Source: Corbicula japonica
Taxonomy: Eukaryota; Mollusca; Bivalvia; Venerida; Cyrenidae
Assembly: GCA_038501625.1 (NCBI GenBank)
Contig: JAZAYU010000732.1
Span: forward strand, 103,262-167,261
Reading direction: 5' to 3'
Length of the DNA stretch: 64,000 nucleotides
Positions 22,769 through 35,979 of this stretch are shown here, in pieces. A program made the position numbers and the translations under genes. The notes beneath the pieces are model-generated. The model was not told where the DNA came from and made no database searches. It saw only the letters and a list, made by a program, of their open reading frames with translations. The first letter of the stretch is position 1, and each line of letters begins with the position of its first letter.

Positions 22769-23679
22769 TAAAAATGCTTATTAATAAGTTCAAGACAAAT
22801 GTCACTGACTGAAAAATAAGCTGTTTACACGTGTAACATTGACTGATATTTGCTTTTGATGATTGCATTGTTCAACATGCCTAAAAGCTTATGCACTGAG
22901 TGTACTTATTAGCTACTTCCGTCGCGAAACTGATTTCCAATCTCACTTTTATGACTTAACTTTGGCTTCTGTTCGGTCAATCTAGGAGCAGTTCAAAAGG
23001 GTCTATTAATTAATAGACCAATAAGCTACTTTCAATCAGAGAGTGGTTTCCAGTTTCACTTTCATAATTTTGCTAAACAATGTCAAGGATGATTTGAGGC
23101 ATGTTCTCTTAACTCCTACATATTGGTTTTATATCATTTGGGATCGGTGGAAAGAAAGGTCAGCTTGCACGTCTGTGCTAAATAATCAGACAATAAATTT
23201 GGGCGCTCCTTGTTTCGAAGGAAGCTAATAAATCTTAAAGTGAACAGCATGGATACTGCTTAGACTGTACATACACTGTATGCGATAAAATATTTATCGA
23301 GTAAAGGGTTAAATAATATGTATTTTTTCAAATTTTGACTATAAATTGTGAATTTTACCGAAAATACACAATACTAATGGCCGTCTGCACAACATCTTGA
23401 TGATATTTTTGAGGACTGACGTGAGCTGTCCTAAAACACCTTTTCCTTCGGGATGACCCATTTGATTTAGCCAAATGATATAAATTTTTCAACAAATAGG
23501 TTACTGTAACTCAACCCTTAGCGTGTAAAAATCAGTCAGGAGTGTCAAAATCTCTTAAATTTAGGGGGCACTGCTAACTGAAATTTCCTTGTTAAATTAA
23601 ATTTACATAAATTATACAGTAAAGTTTTGGAATTTTGATTACCATTTTAAATCCTCAATTTTAGTAAGCTAATAACTTT
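22769..23679. other. 3' flank of copy A, no gene seen
   Basis: Just after the stop is one precursor-like copy of the sequence that forms the minisatellite behind copy B (TAACATTGACTGATATTTG ... GATTGCATTGTTCAACATG). Around 23215-23360 the sequence matches unit 2 at 40540-40700 (AATAAATCTTAAAG, AAAGGGTTAAATAATATG). Confidence 0.6.
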
Positions 23680-24970
23680 TGGTAAAAAAGAGGACCAACT
23701 GGTCCTAAATCGCTCACCTGATACTTAGATACATGAAATGAAAGGTAAAACAATCACATTGAAGTACTGTACATTATAGTACAGTATGGTATGGTACGGT
23801 ACAGTACAATACTGTACCGTACCACAACATACTGTACTATACTAAAGTTATTAAGTGGAAACTGAATTTCTATTTTTAGCAACATTAACCTTGAACATGA
23901 TCAGTGACACCTGGGTATCAATCCCAAGCTGCATCTTGATATTTTTCAAGTTTGGAGTCAATAAGCCAAAGCAAACTGAAGTTATTTAGCAGAAACTGAA
24001 TTTCTATTTTTAGCAACAGTGACCTTAACCTTCATCTCAGACACCTGGATAGCAACCCCAATCTGCCTCTGAATATAAACTAGCAATACACCAGGTTTAG
24101 AGTCAATAGGCCAAAGCAAACTCAAGTTATTAAGTGGAAACTGAATTTCGTTTTTAGTAACAGTGACCTTGACCTTCAGCACAGACACTTGGTTAGCAAT
24201 CCCAAGCTGCATCTTGATATAAGATACCCAAACAGGTGTCATTAAGATAAATATTCTGACCAAGTTTGAAGAAGATCACACCAAAATTCAGACTGTAAGA
24301 GTGCAGATAAGCTTTTTTCTATAATTTGACCTAGTGACCTAGATTTCAAGGTAACACGACCCAGTTTCGAACTTGATCTAGATATTATTGAGATAAACAT
24401 TCTGACCAAGTTTAAAGAAGATCGCACCAAAATTAAGACTGCTAGAGTGCAGACAAGCTTTTTCTATAATTTGACCTATTGACCTAGATTTCAAGGTAAC
24501 ATGACCTAGTTTCAAACGACCTAGATATCATTGATATAAACATTCTGACCAAGTTCAAAGAAGATCGCACCAAAATTATGACCGCTGGAGTGCAGACAAG
24601 CTTTTTCTATAATTTGACCTAGTGACCTAGATTTCAAGGTAACATGACCCAGTTTCAAACTTAAACTAGATATCATTGAGATAAACATTCTGACCGAGTT
24701 AAAAGAAGATCGCAATAAAATTAAGACAGCTAGAGTGCAGACAAGCTTTTCCTTTAATTTGACCTAGTGACCTAGTTTTTAGGGTCACATGACCAAGTTA
24801 CGAACTTGACCTAGATATCATTGAAATAAACATTCTGACCAAGTTTGAAGAAGATCGGACCAAAATTATGACCGCTAGAGTGCAGACAACAATTGTGAAC
24901 GGACGGACGGACGACGGACCACATCCCCTCACAAAAGCTCACCCTGTCACTATGTGACAGGTGAGCTAAA
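23680..24970. mobile_element. Repeat element with GCTCACCTG / CAGGTGAGC ends and internal tandem arrays
   Basis: GCTCACCTGA near 23712 is mirrored by CAGGTGAGCT at 24958-24967, shortly after a GGACGGACGGACGACGGACC run. Inside are about three units of about 135 bp (GTGGAAACTGAATTTC ... CCCAAGCTGCATCTTGAT) and then about five units of about 143 bp (GACCTAGTGACCTAGATTTC ... CTGACCAAGTTTGAAGAAG). Repeats of this type are common in bivalve genomes. It is missing from the matching stretch of unit 2 (about 40700-40945). Confidence 0.7.
23775..23841. repeat. Near-perfect hairpin of GTAC/GGTA repeats
   Basis: TATAGTACAGTATGG... on the left pairs with ...CATACTGTACTATA on the right, giving about 32-bp arms with two mismatches and a very short loop. 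Confidence 0.85.
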
Positions 24971-25270
24971 AACAACAACACATTTTAATGCAAAATACAG
25001 ATTTTTATTTCCAAAATAAAGTCGTCATACAGCCTTTTCTAAATAATACAAGACTTAGTATAAATACAAAATGCATATTCACAAGTAGTGTAAAAGATAC
25101 AACTAGATATTCAAAATAATGCTTTTCTGTACTTTGAAAACAGTAGAAAAACAAAATAGTTCATTATAATATCAAACAAAAGAATGCACATTACTTCGTA
25201 TCTGAAATCTACACTAGATTTCAGACTAGATTCCTGTTTGTATGTAAAACACAATTCAGACCCTTAATAC

Positions 25271-26061
25271 TTAAGGTATGACCATCCTAATGGGCACTAT
25301 TAAGAATCCAACATCTGATTATTTTTTCATCAACTGCTTCATACCACTGACTTGTATGCAAAATTTTAATGATTTTCACCGTGTAGTTTTTGAGATTTTT
25401 AGCTTTTTTTATTTAAAAAAGTGAGAAAAAACGTGAAAGTATCCAAATTCTTTAATCGGTGACAAAATTTTTTGTTATTGATAAATTTAACCCTAATTTT
25501 TTACAGTTTATCCAAAATATGTTATATTTTACTAAACTAATTTAAGATATAATATATAAATACAGAATTTATCTTAAAATGACATTTTTTGACCAAATAA
25601 ATTTAAAAAATGCATTTTTTTTATATTTCACGACACTAAATTAATGAAAATTGTGCGAAATCCTGATTGGTGCAATATACAAAAATTTACCATTTTTTAA
25701 CTATATACCATAAACAAAATTTAAACAAAATTTCAGAGAAGTTTACCGTCCAGTTTTAGAAATTTTCAAATTGATGACTTGAATAAACACTATTCTGATA
25801 GCGAAAACCCCTTTAATCTTGATTATTTTGCTTATTTTTGTTTAAATCATGAGAATTTTATATTCAATGACAGAATTACACAGGAAAAAAAAGAAATATG
25901 CCAATTATTCAAGCTCTAGGCTTACAAAAAAAAATAGCTTCCAGTGGGATTTGAACCCTGGTCCTCTTGCATGACAGAACTCTAAGCTAATTTACTACTA
26001 TAGTTACCTCCCTTGGATACTCTTCTTGATATAGGTATTCATTAGGATGGTCATACCTTAA
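25271..26061. mobile_element. 783-bp TTAA-flanked element with 18-bp perfect TIRs
   Basis: The element 25275-26057 is bounded by TTAA at 25271-25274 and 26058-26061. The inverted ends are GGTATGACCATCCTAATG and its exact complement. The paralogous site in unit 2 (about 41225-41240) has only ATACTAAATGAATGCC, an empty site with one base changed. No transposase ORF. Target and ends suggest a piggyBac-type non-autonomous element. Confidence 0.9.
25941..26010 (-). repeat. tRNA-derived sequence (SINE head or tRNA pseudogene)
   Basis: Reverse complement contains a B-box-like CCAGGGTTCAAATCC and, 30-50 bases upstream, an A-box-like stretch ending TTAGCTTAGAG. It lies inside the 783-bp TTAA element. 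Confidence 0.5.
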
Positions 26062-27206
26062 TGAATGCCCACATAAATTGCAACCTCTTAAAAAAACTGC
26101 ACATGTCAATAAAATCAAACAACAAAAACATATATGACTCAATTAATGTCCAAGATTGACACTGAATTGAAATTTTGTGAATGAAACTATGCATTTACAA
26201 AAACTTTCAGAGTAAAAAGTCAAATTATGCCTCTCTTTATATCAAAATTCTTATTGACTCACAAATAAGATAGTGATGTCACAAAACATGAATGAAAACT
26301 TTACAACAAAAACCATCTGAATCAACTAATCAAATCCACTGCTTAAATAACTAGGTAACAGATATGATTTATTTTCTTGCATTTCACAAAAAAGTATTGT
26401 TAGTTTTTGGAAAGATTTATCTTACAGATTTTTTTTAATATTCAAGAATGGTAAACAAGTGTCTGCTGACGAAAAATGTGTTGCCTATTTAAAATAGAAG
26501 CCGAAACGAGCGCCGTGAGAGCAGGCTTCTATTTTTATAGAAATGTCTTCATAGACTCCATCCGGCTTAAAAGTCGCCCTACATTTGTAGCCATGTGCAT
26601 GCGCATTTGAAAATGGACAATCTATTTTGTCATTGTAAAATAGAAAATAGGAAGGATTTCTATTGAAATAAATCGCTGAAGAATTGAAATTTTCATAGCT
26701 TCTGATTGGCTGCAAATTTAAGACGACTTCTAAGTTTTTTTTGTGAGACTAGTTGAACATTTAACCTGTTATCTAATTTAGTCTACATGGATTACAAGTA
26801 CTTAATTACAGGGAATCCTTCCATAACAAGACTATTTTACAAAAACATAGCACTGACATAGAAAATCAAAAACTTAACACTAAACTAAAATATATTTTGT
26901 CATATCACAATATTTACAACCTTTGTTATTTTCTAATTTGTCATATCACAATATTTACAACCTTTGTTATTTTCTAATTACAAATGTATTTACAATCGTT
27001 GTGAATACCACCCTTTACTCCACTGCTATAACTTTTCTTGCTTCGGTGAAAAGAGTTGATCTGAAGCTGCCAGCACATCCATAACTTCTGATCAGGTTCT
27101 ATACTTTATTCTTTTTGACTTATTAGGCACAGATGTGCCGGCTGAACCTGATTTCCCATGCCATACAAGTTGTATCAGTTAAGGTATTTCTGACCAAGAA
27201 GAACTG
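26062..27206. other. Non-coding, shared with unit 2
   Basis: Matches about 41236-42377 with small indels. Contains a short hairpin AATAGAAGCC...GGCTTCTATT (26502-26534) and a repeated CATATCACAATATTTACAACC pair near 26900-26970 present in both units. Confidence 0.6.
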
Positions 27207-27895
27207 TGTAGATTCTGATCAGATAACATGATCGCCCAAGAGATAAAAGCCATATCCCATGTAGATTCTGATCAGATAACATGATCGCTCAAGAGATAAA
27301 AGCCATATCCCATGTAGATTCTGATCAGATAACATGATCGCTCAAGAGATAAAAGCCATATCCCATGTAGATTCTGATCAGATAACATGATCGCTCAAGA
27401 GATAAAAGCCATATCCCATGTAGATTCTGATCAGATTACATGATCGCCCAAGAGATAAAAGCCATATCCCATGTAGATTCTGATCAGATAACATGATCGC
27501 TCAAGAGATAAAAGCCATATCCCATGTAGATTCTGATCAGATAACATGATCGCTCAAGAGATAAAAGCCATATCCCATGTAGATTCTGATCAGATAACAT
27601 GATCGCTCAAGAGATAAAATCCATATCCCATGTAGATTCTGATCAGATAACATGATCGCCCAAGAGATAAAATCCATATCCCATGTAGATTCTGATCAGA
27701 TAACATGATCGCCCAAGAGATAAAATCCATATCCCATGTAGATTCTGATCAGATAACATGATCGCCCAAGGGATAAAATCCATATCCCATGTAGATTCTG
27801 ATCAGATAACATGATCGCCCAAGAGATAAAATCCATATCCCATGTAGATTCTGATCAGATAACATGATCGCCCAAGGGATAAAAGCCATATCCCA
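27207..27895. repeat. 53-bp minisatellite, 13 copies
   Basis: Exact 53-bp period starting TGTAGATTCTGATCAGATAA and ending AAGCCATATCCCA. Early units read AAAGCC; a middle block reads AAATCC, showing later multi-unit expansion. Unit 2 has a single copy at the same place (about 42378-42430). Confidence 0.97.
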
Positions 27896-28988
27896 TGGAG
27901 TAAATGGTTAACGGAGATTTAACACTACTAAATGTTGCAAAGATTGTTCAACAGGAGAAAGAAATGTATGCAAAACAGCAGAGAATGGATATTCATTTAA
28001 ACCTTTACTAAATGGGATTTGGCTGTTATCAATGGGCAAACAATGTAAATCCAGATCAGCATACATGTGCAATCTGATCAGGACCTTAGCCAGTTAAGAT
28101 TTATTTTGTTATTCCTGACCATCACAATCTACACTGTTTGCACACACTACAAAACCTGTATATATGGAGTAAAGGTTTCATTGTTAGATTTTTAAATATA
28201 CATGTAACATCTTGTTTTAAAATAAATCTAATGCAATCATTTGCCTGAGAGTTTTATGCTAAATTTCGGACAAAATCACAACAAATGATATACAAATCAT
28301 GTCATTAATAAATATTTTTATACACTCAAGAGTTAATGCGAAATCAGTGCGTCAAAAACAAGTTTTAACATGCAAGTAAATGACTGTATAACCATTTGGA
28401 GCATCCTACAAGAAAAGGTGTCTCCAGTGATATGTTTTGACATTATTGTTGTCCAATAGTTTTCAAAAGCACTTTCAATATCTATTATTTTCTCTCAACT
28501 AAGTTGTAATTTTGTTAAGATGGGAAGATCTGCCTGAACACACTTCAAAACATTATAAATGCAATAAATTGGCCTTTCAAAGTAATATGTCACACTGTTT
28601 ACCTAGAAATTATTATTCGTTCGATGAATAAGATTTCATGGTAGGGGACAAAGTTGAAGTGTAAATATATTGTAATAAAGAATAAGTTTTGACAGTTTTG
28701 CATCCAACCCTTGAAATCTATGTTTCCAAGAAATTTATCTAATAAGTATTCAAGAGTGTAAAAAGTGATCAGACTAAAGGGAATTAAGCCTCTACTGGCC
28801 CCTTTACTTTATGGAAATGCATTTTATTTTATATAAATGGGTGATCTAGATCAGATGACAGGTTTATGCCATCTGATCAGGATCTACAATAATTGCTTTT
28901 AGAATAATAAGGTTATTTCTGACCAAGAGGCAACAGGGGTAGATCCAGATCTGATGGCACAATTTTAATCAACGATGTATCTATTGCC
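27896..28988. other. Non-coding with palindromic GATCAGAT-type repeats
   Basis: 28000-28175 is the unit 1 copy of the palindromic repeat at 42538-42716 (AACCTTTACT ... GGAGTAAAGGTTT). A second related piece is at 28840-28960 (GCCATCTGATCAGGATCTAC). Homology with unit 2 ends near 28530. Confidence 0.6.
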
Positions 28989-29116
28989 TCAAGTTTAAAA
29001 AACTGAGCAAGAAAACCAGTCTCAGATCTTACCCTTCCAATAGGTCACTTAACATTTGGGGCTCAATTTCAACCAATCACAATTCTGAGATGAGACTGGT
29101 CTCCATTCTCAGTTTA
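28989..29116. repeat. Fold-back repeat, diverged copy
   Basis: AACTGAGCAAGAAAACCAGT at the left pairs with ACTGGTCTCCATTCTCAGTTT at the right. Same family as the better-preserved hairpin next to it. Confidence 0.7.
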
Positions 29117-29141
29117 GTTACCTTTGGATCAGTGCCCAATG

Positions 29142-29286
29142 TTATAAAACTGAGCATGTAAACCAGTCTCAAATCTCAAGCATCTGATTGGCTGAAATGG
29201 CGACTGGTAAAGAAATGGCGACCAGTCGCCACTTCAGCCAATCAGATGCTTGAGATTTCAGACTGGTTTCCAAACTCAGCTTTATA
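29142..29286. repeat. Fold-back element, about 66-bp arms
   Basis: TTATAAAACTGAGCATGT... pairs with the complement of ...AACTCAGCTTTATAA. The arms share CAAGCATCTGATTGGCTGAA and GGCGACTGGT and surround a loop of about 13 bases. No coding capacity. Confidence 0.92.
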
Positions 29287-29875
29287 ACCTTTAACCCTGA
29301 TCTCATATTACAAATTACTTATTTGTCTACAGGCACAGACAATAAAGGGGATTTTTATACCAGTTACTGTCACTACATCATTTTTAACGCATGCTAATAA
29401 ATTAATCAAAATTATTGACTAATATTTGAACACATTTGCATATAAAATGAATATGTGTATTGAAATGAAGGCACAGTTATGGTCATATAGTGGGAATACA
29501 CATCACAGCATTTGTCATATCACAACCAGTGTAGACCCCTTGCATTGCACTACAGGTAATTACATGATCAAAATAATCTCTACGCACTTTAAGTAATTAC
29601 ATGAACAAAATAATCTCTATGCACTTTAGGTAATTACATGACCAAAATAATCTCTACATGTAATAATTACATGATAAAAATAAACTCTTAACTACATGGA
29701 AAATTTGAATTTTGCAAAGCTTTCATATCTGACTTGCACCAAACAAAAATATACATGTACTATCATATAAACACAGATAAGAAATTTTATACTGCAAGTG
29801 ATTACAAATTTATCTGTTTAACAGATTAGTTATACATTTAAATTATGAATAAGGAGAAAGAGGCATTTAGTATTT
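29287..29875. other. Spacer between units 1 and 2, no gene seen
   Basis: AT-rich; includes three short direct repeats of TAATTACATGA(T/A/C)CAAAATAATCTCTA near 29550-29660. Confidence 0.6.
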
Positions 29876-30469
29876 TGATAACTGCAATTTACTGGCCTTG
29901 AACACAATCTACTTCATTTTTAATAGATTTTCTTTTGTTTAAAGATTATTTTGATCACGTGATTACCTTCTTGATCAGTCGTAACTATTTACTTGTCAAT
30001 CAATTCACTGAGCACCCATGTGATAAAGGCATATAATGATGTTAAGGGTTAAGAAATACTGATTATCAAGCACTCAGAATATGACATTGCAATTCACGAA
30101 AAGACAATTAAACTGTCCATTCACAGGACTGACTGACAGGAATGTATATTACTGGGTAGTCTGATCAGGGTTCTTAATGTGACATGCCGAACTGGGTCTG
30201 CACTGGTCTCTAAAGAAACATTGAATTCCAGCAAAGCGGTATATAATTAAGTGATTATGGTAATTAATTTACAATATGATGACATTAAAACTGTATGTAA
30301 AAGACTGTGATCTTGCGCGAAGATTCTTGACAATAACATTGTATATTCAAGCAATGCGGTCTATAATTCAGTGAATATGGTAATTATTTTACAACATAAT
30401 GATAAACATGATAGTTGTATGTAAAAATAATGATCTTGCACAAAGATTCTTGAAAATAATATCATTACT

Positions 30470-32782
30470 TATCCAGGAATGCATGCAAGACCATCATAAC
30501 TCTGTCTTTACTTTCATGTAATTACTTCAATCTTGCATGCTACCCTAGATATAAAAACAAATTGATTATCTGAAATAATATCATAATTAAATAAACGCAA
30601 TGCAGCAATGTTAAATAAAACACTTACTTGTACAAAACACTCAGAAAAATAAAATAATCTAAACATAGTAAGTAAATCTCTTTGTTCCATGGGGTAAGGT
30701 CTAATCCCATAGGAAAACAGGATAGATCAAGATCAGCCAGCTCATCTGTGTCATCTGATCAGAAACTACATTGTTTGCTTTTAGATTCATGCCATGAAAG
30801 TTGTACATGTATCTACGTCATGAAGGGTTTAAGACCCTTTTTATTTCATGACAAACAAAATATTCATTTGGAACATTTTGACAACAAATTTTGAACAGTT
30901 ATTTTCTTTACAACAAAAAAGTCTATATAATGATCAAACTTGTTATTCAAAATACAAATGTATGTATGAAGTTACTATTTAAACAAACCAAAACTGCTGC
31001 AAAATATCTTGCTGACAGGGAAATAAAGAACATGTTAATACACTGTTTTAAACATCATTTTCTGGAATATTGTGGTTTTATTTATAATAATATAAATTTT
31101 CACATAAATGACATTTTTGCACGAATATAAATTTGCACAGTTGTATTTTTCTCATAGGATAGAATTTAATGTTGTAGGTATTAGCTGGGATTTGATTTCG
31201 TGCATTATGCCCGCGGTGGGATACATGCTAAAATTAAACAAGCAGGAAATATAATGATACTACAGTATTTAACAATCATTGTTTGCAATATCCAACATAG
31301 ATGTTTTTCAATATTCATAATAAAATTACGAAATAACTTAAGCATACAGTCAGTAAGATTTTGGGGATTACCATCCCGCTCCCCTACCCCTCGCCCACGG
31401 CCGCATGGTTACATTTCAGGGTGCGGCTACATATTTCCTCATCTACTCCTCTTAGAATGGGATTTTTACATTCTGTGAACATTTAAACCTGGAAACCTGT
31501 CTGTGTTCTTCTTTGTCAAACTGCAGCTCTGAAACTGAACATGGGTAATTCCTATCCTTCATTTATGTGCCATTCCTACGCATCATGCACCACCAAGTCA
31601 CGCTGTTTGCAGCCCCCAGTCCCTCTATAGTTGGAAAAACTTTCATAATGTCCATCTTTTTTCTAACATCAAAATGTAAAGTGAATAATGAAAAAAACAT
31701 CTTTGAAGTTAGTCATTTGAAAGACTTTTGTAGTGCGGTAGTCGGTTAATATCCACGCCTTCGTCATCTGGAATATACACAAATACATGCGCGACTGTTA
31801 GTTTGAACAAAACTGAAAATCAAAATTATAAGTTGTTTTGTGTAATAAGAGATTTATTTGAAGCAGAAATGAAAGTTTGTAAAAAAATATTTTAGATACT
31901 TAATAAAATTTCATAATAAAATGTAAAATGTAAAGGTCCGCTTTCTAAATAATTTATCCTTAAACTGGTTATTTTATGCCTTTACTGCATGGAAAATGAT
32001 TGCCATCCCATGGCAAACACTGTAGATCCAGATAGATTGACGGCAACTGTACGAAGGTATCATTTCCCGTGACGAGCTCCATTCAATACAGTTAATACAG
32101 GGCATCCATCTATAACAATATTATTTTGCAAAAACATAGCACTGACCATGCTGACATAAATCAAAAATTTAACACAATACTATTTTAATGTTATTAATCA
32201 AGTGGATTCATATTGGCCTTGTTATTGGGCCGAGGGTATTCATATTAGCTCGAGGCCGATGTGACTGCCCGAGGCCCAATTACTTGGTCAATGTGAATTC
32301 ACTATATTAATGACAATTTTATTAATTGACAGAATAAAAACAATACGGGAATTGCTGGGCCAATAATGAGAATGAGAATTGCTGGGCCAATATGATATAG
32401 TTAATTAGGCATATTCTTGTCATATCAAAATATTTATAGCATTTGTTATTTTCCGATTATTTATAATCGCTGTGATTACAACCCTTTGCTTCACTGATAG
32501 AACTTTTGAATCATAGATGAACTGTGTAGACCCAGAGTAAAGTCACTGGACTAAAGTGATAATTAACTTTCATAAGAAGATAAAGAATATAATTTTTATA
32601 TAAAAGAGCAAAAATGAATAATTTCTAGTTTGTAGCTAATTTCCACCTCATTTTTTTCTGAAAGAACAACAACAAACAAAATAAAACAGTCTTAACGACC
32701 ACCTGCATTCAACCCATCTTTAACAGCAATCTTGAATATGTCCTAATTGATGTTTTGTTCTTTTTTACCTTATATACCTAAT
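30470..32782. other. Unit 2 upstream flank, no gene seen
   Basis: Single-copy counterpart of unit 1 sequence at 13626-16000. Contains the intact, unoccupied Gypsy target near 30475 and a hairpin region at 32195-32305. Short open frames mirror those in unit 1 but carry indels relative to them, which argues against coding. Confidence 0.6.
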
Positions 32783-34467
32783 AGAGTTCTTTCAGATTGT
32801 TACCTCCCCTTAGCGCTCTCTAAAATTGAAAAGCATATTTAGTCGATAAATGCAAGCGAGGGGGCATCGTTTACTATTGTTAATATGACTAAGTGATTAT
32901 AAAATTAAGAAAATGTTTATTAATCATTTCAAATTTATAAATAAGTAAGTTCAGTCAAACAACGAAGAATAAAAAAAAACGTTATGATCATTTACAAGCA
33001 CATCAAGAAAGTTTATGCGCATTTTAAACATTGTTTATCGCGGTATTTTCAGGACGCGAGTATCCAACGGATTTGTTTGGGTTTTTTATGAAAATACACA
33101 CGTGAATTGTGTTTACTAAAAATAAATCTGTATAATTAACAATTCAGACGAACATTATCGGACATTTTACCGTTTTACGGCATTTTTTGTAACGCTATAA
33201 TTTAGAGTGGAATGAGACATAATTATATTCTTATGTAGCTCGTCGGCGACTAGGTTGATATGTGTTTTGCGTGTTTTGCTTTTGAGAAAAAAAAATACAT
33301 ATTTACATAATAAAATGATTTCAGCTACAACCCGAGAAATCGTTAAATTGAACCGGACGGCAGGCCAACCATAACCTATTTAAAGAAATCCAGAGAGTTT
33401 TTTTTATAAAAACTATTTTGATGTTGAAGTTCGTAATTGTTGTCGCTGGAGGTTTTGAAATAAAATATTTTCATTTCTGTTTAAAATCAAAATGACCATG
33501 GACCAAAACAAATGAACGGGACTGCGATATTCAGGTCCGAGTTTAGTTTTATGACACTTAGCTGTTATGTACATGTGTGCCCGAGGCAGCGTGTCACTAT
33601 CACGTAATCTCTCAATAAACAGGAAATTTTGGAGCCGTGACCAAGACCAAGTTTCTTAATATTAATTAATATAATTGTAAAACCCATTCTAAATTCAGTT
33701 AAATTTATGTTTCATTAATTATCCTTTTCAATATTTTTAAATCCTGAGATTTTGCCTAAAAATCCTTAGATCCGGAGAAGAACCTTACGGTCCGGAGATT
33801 TCAGATAAAATCCTGAGATTTTGGAGGTCTGCGGAGATTTTATCTTCTTTCTACATCATTCCCTTAACACGCAGATATTCATGAAATGCGACTTAAACTA
33901 ATGTCTATTGACTATGGCTGACGATTTTATAAAAAAAGATGTTTATTATAACATGAATAACTTAATAAGCTTAACGGGCGTTGAATACAACGACGATACA
34001 TTGCTGAATTCATCCGTTTACCTCCAATTTAGAGAGATCATGTTACATAAAATTTATTTCTTGAAGTAAACGCATTTTGTCAGAAAAACTCGATACGCTT
34101 ATATGTGTCTGTGGAAAATATACAGCAGCTTGTAATCCACAATGTATTTGTTTTCATATAAGACTTCCCGCTTCAAAGTGGCAACCACGTCTTTGATTGT
34201 TTTAGGCTTTTCACAGTCAAATCTTGCCGACCAGATGTTTTAAGCCTATTATATTCAGAAATTCTAAAACTCGAATTTATTATGCTTTATCATAATTATT
34301 ATTATAATTTATCATTAGCTTTAAGACGACACCGTGATCATGTCTGTTCATTCTGTTAGCAATGACACAGTTAAATGCCCCCTCACTTGTCGGTTTAGGA
34401 TAAAACCAATATTTTCCGCACCTAACGTGGCGTACGACGCATGCGCTCAACAATGTGAAAGACCTCT
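32783..34467. mobile_element. 1685-bp insertion with imperfect terminal inverted repeats
   Basis: Left end AGAGTTCTTTCAGATTGTT and right end complement AGAGGTCTTTCACATTGTT form 19-bp imperfect inverted ends. Unit 1 reads CCTAATTGTTTAC at this place; here it is split as CCTAAT ... ATTGTTTAC, so the target duplication is only AT, or is blurred. No transposase ORF. Probably a non-autonomous DNA transposon of unassigned superfamily. Confidence 0.75.
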
Positions 34468-35254
34468 ATTGTTTACTTCACGGGATATTGCTGTTATTCA
34501 CGGGCAAAAAGAGTATATCCGGACAGGCCGGCTATTGGGGTTTTGAATTATTTGGTCATTTCTAAACAAGAGATTAACAGTTTAGCTCCCGATGAGACGG
34601 CATGGATGTGCACATGCGATTAAACCCCCATATAAGGAGTATAAGGTTAAATGCCGTCCATATTAAGTTAACAATCTTCCTAGTTAGTGTTTTAGTTTGG
34701 CTCACAATTTCGCCCCAACCATGTAACTGAAAACTTCCTCTTTTTCTAAAAGACAAATATTTGAGAAAGGTTAATTAATATGATAGAGAACGTTTAGATA
34801 AAAAACATAATTATATATGATCCCATATTTTAAAATCTACACAAATTCCCAATCTTTCGTTGTATTTCACGAGTACACTTTATAATGTCCATACAATGGG
34901 AGACTAGCCAGATAGAGATATCAATATTTTTTATATATTTATTATCTCTCTTTGTTTGTTTAACAATAAAATAGAAACAGGAAGTTTAAAGTTTGTGAAA
35001 ATTCCACTGGAAAAATGAAAGAATCATTATTTTAAGTGAAAACGGCATTTTAAAGGTTTGCTTTGTGTTATAGTTTCTTTCTTCTGTGATTCTTGAAAAT
35101 ATAAGTTTCTTTTAAAGGTAACTTAACATAAAAAGTTATGTAATACGTAAACTATTTAATGTTTCTCCATTTTCTGTGTCATATCTAAACATAACAAATA
35201 AGAAAAAAATACCAAGTTGACAGAATGTTTAAAATAAAGTCTCATGACAAACCA

Positions 35255-35442
35255 CAGTAAAACCCCTCTTTAAGACCACCCCGAAATTAAGACCACATCG
35301 CTTATAAGACCACTATTCTGATGTCCCATTTTACATTTTTGCACTATTTTCTACCCAAAATATAAAGACCACCCGACTATTAAGACCATTATTTTTTTCC
35401 CAGTCAAACATTTATGGTGGTCTTAATAGCAGGGTTTCACTG
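35255..35442. mobile_element. CAGTGAAACCC-ended MITE, unit 2 copy
   Basis: Counterpart of 19834-20010, with the right end GGGTTTCACTG better preserved and followed by TA. Confidence 0.7.
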
Positions 35443-35849
35443 TAAATATACTTCAAATATTGTGAATTCATTAATATTGGTGTTGTACTTAGTTTCCTGG
35501 ATTTCGGGGCAAAATCGTTCCACACTTTACACCCGCTACGAATTTAAGGAATTAAACTTAAACGTAGTTTAAAAATAGAGTTCCCCGAAGTAAAGTGCCC
35601 AAGAAAATAACGTCTGACGGAAAACCACGAAAATATATTCCCACGATTAAGTGCATGGACAGTACTAATAAGAACGCTATTATTTGACTGGGGCTTCCGT
35701 AATACCATAGAATTTGTACAAGACGTCTGGGGGAAACGTTCGTATACCCGGTTGGTCACTATTTGAAGTTCGTTTACTTATACAAGTTTGGGAGTATGTA
35801 ATTAACCAAGTGTCCGACTATCCATGTTTGTTCTCGGACAAATTTAAAT

Positions 35850-35979
<130 letters not shown>

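Noticed and set aside
27207..27895. Possible CRISPR-like array
   Set aside because: The 53-bp units are contiguous with no spacers, and the setting is a eukaryotic genome; it is a minisatellite.
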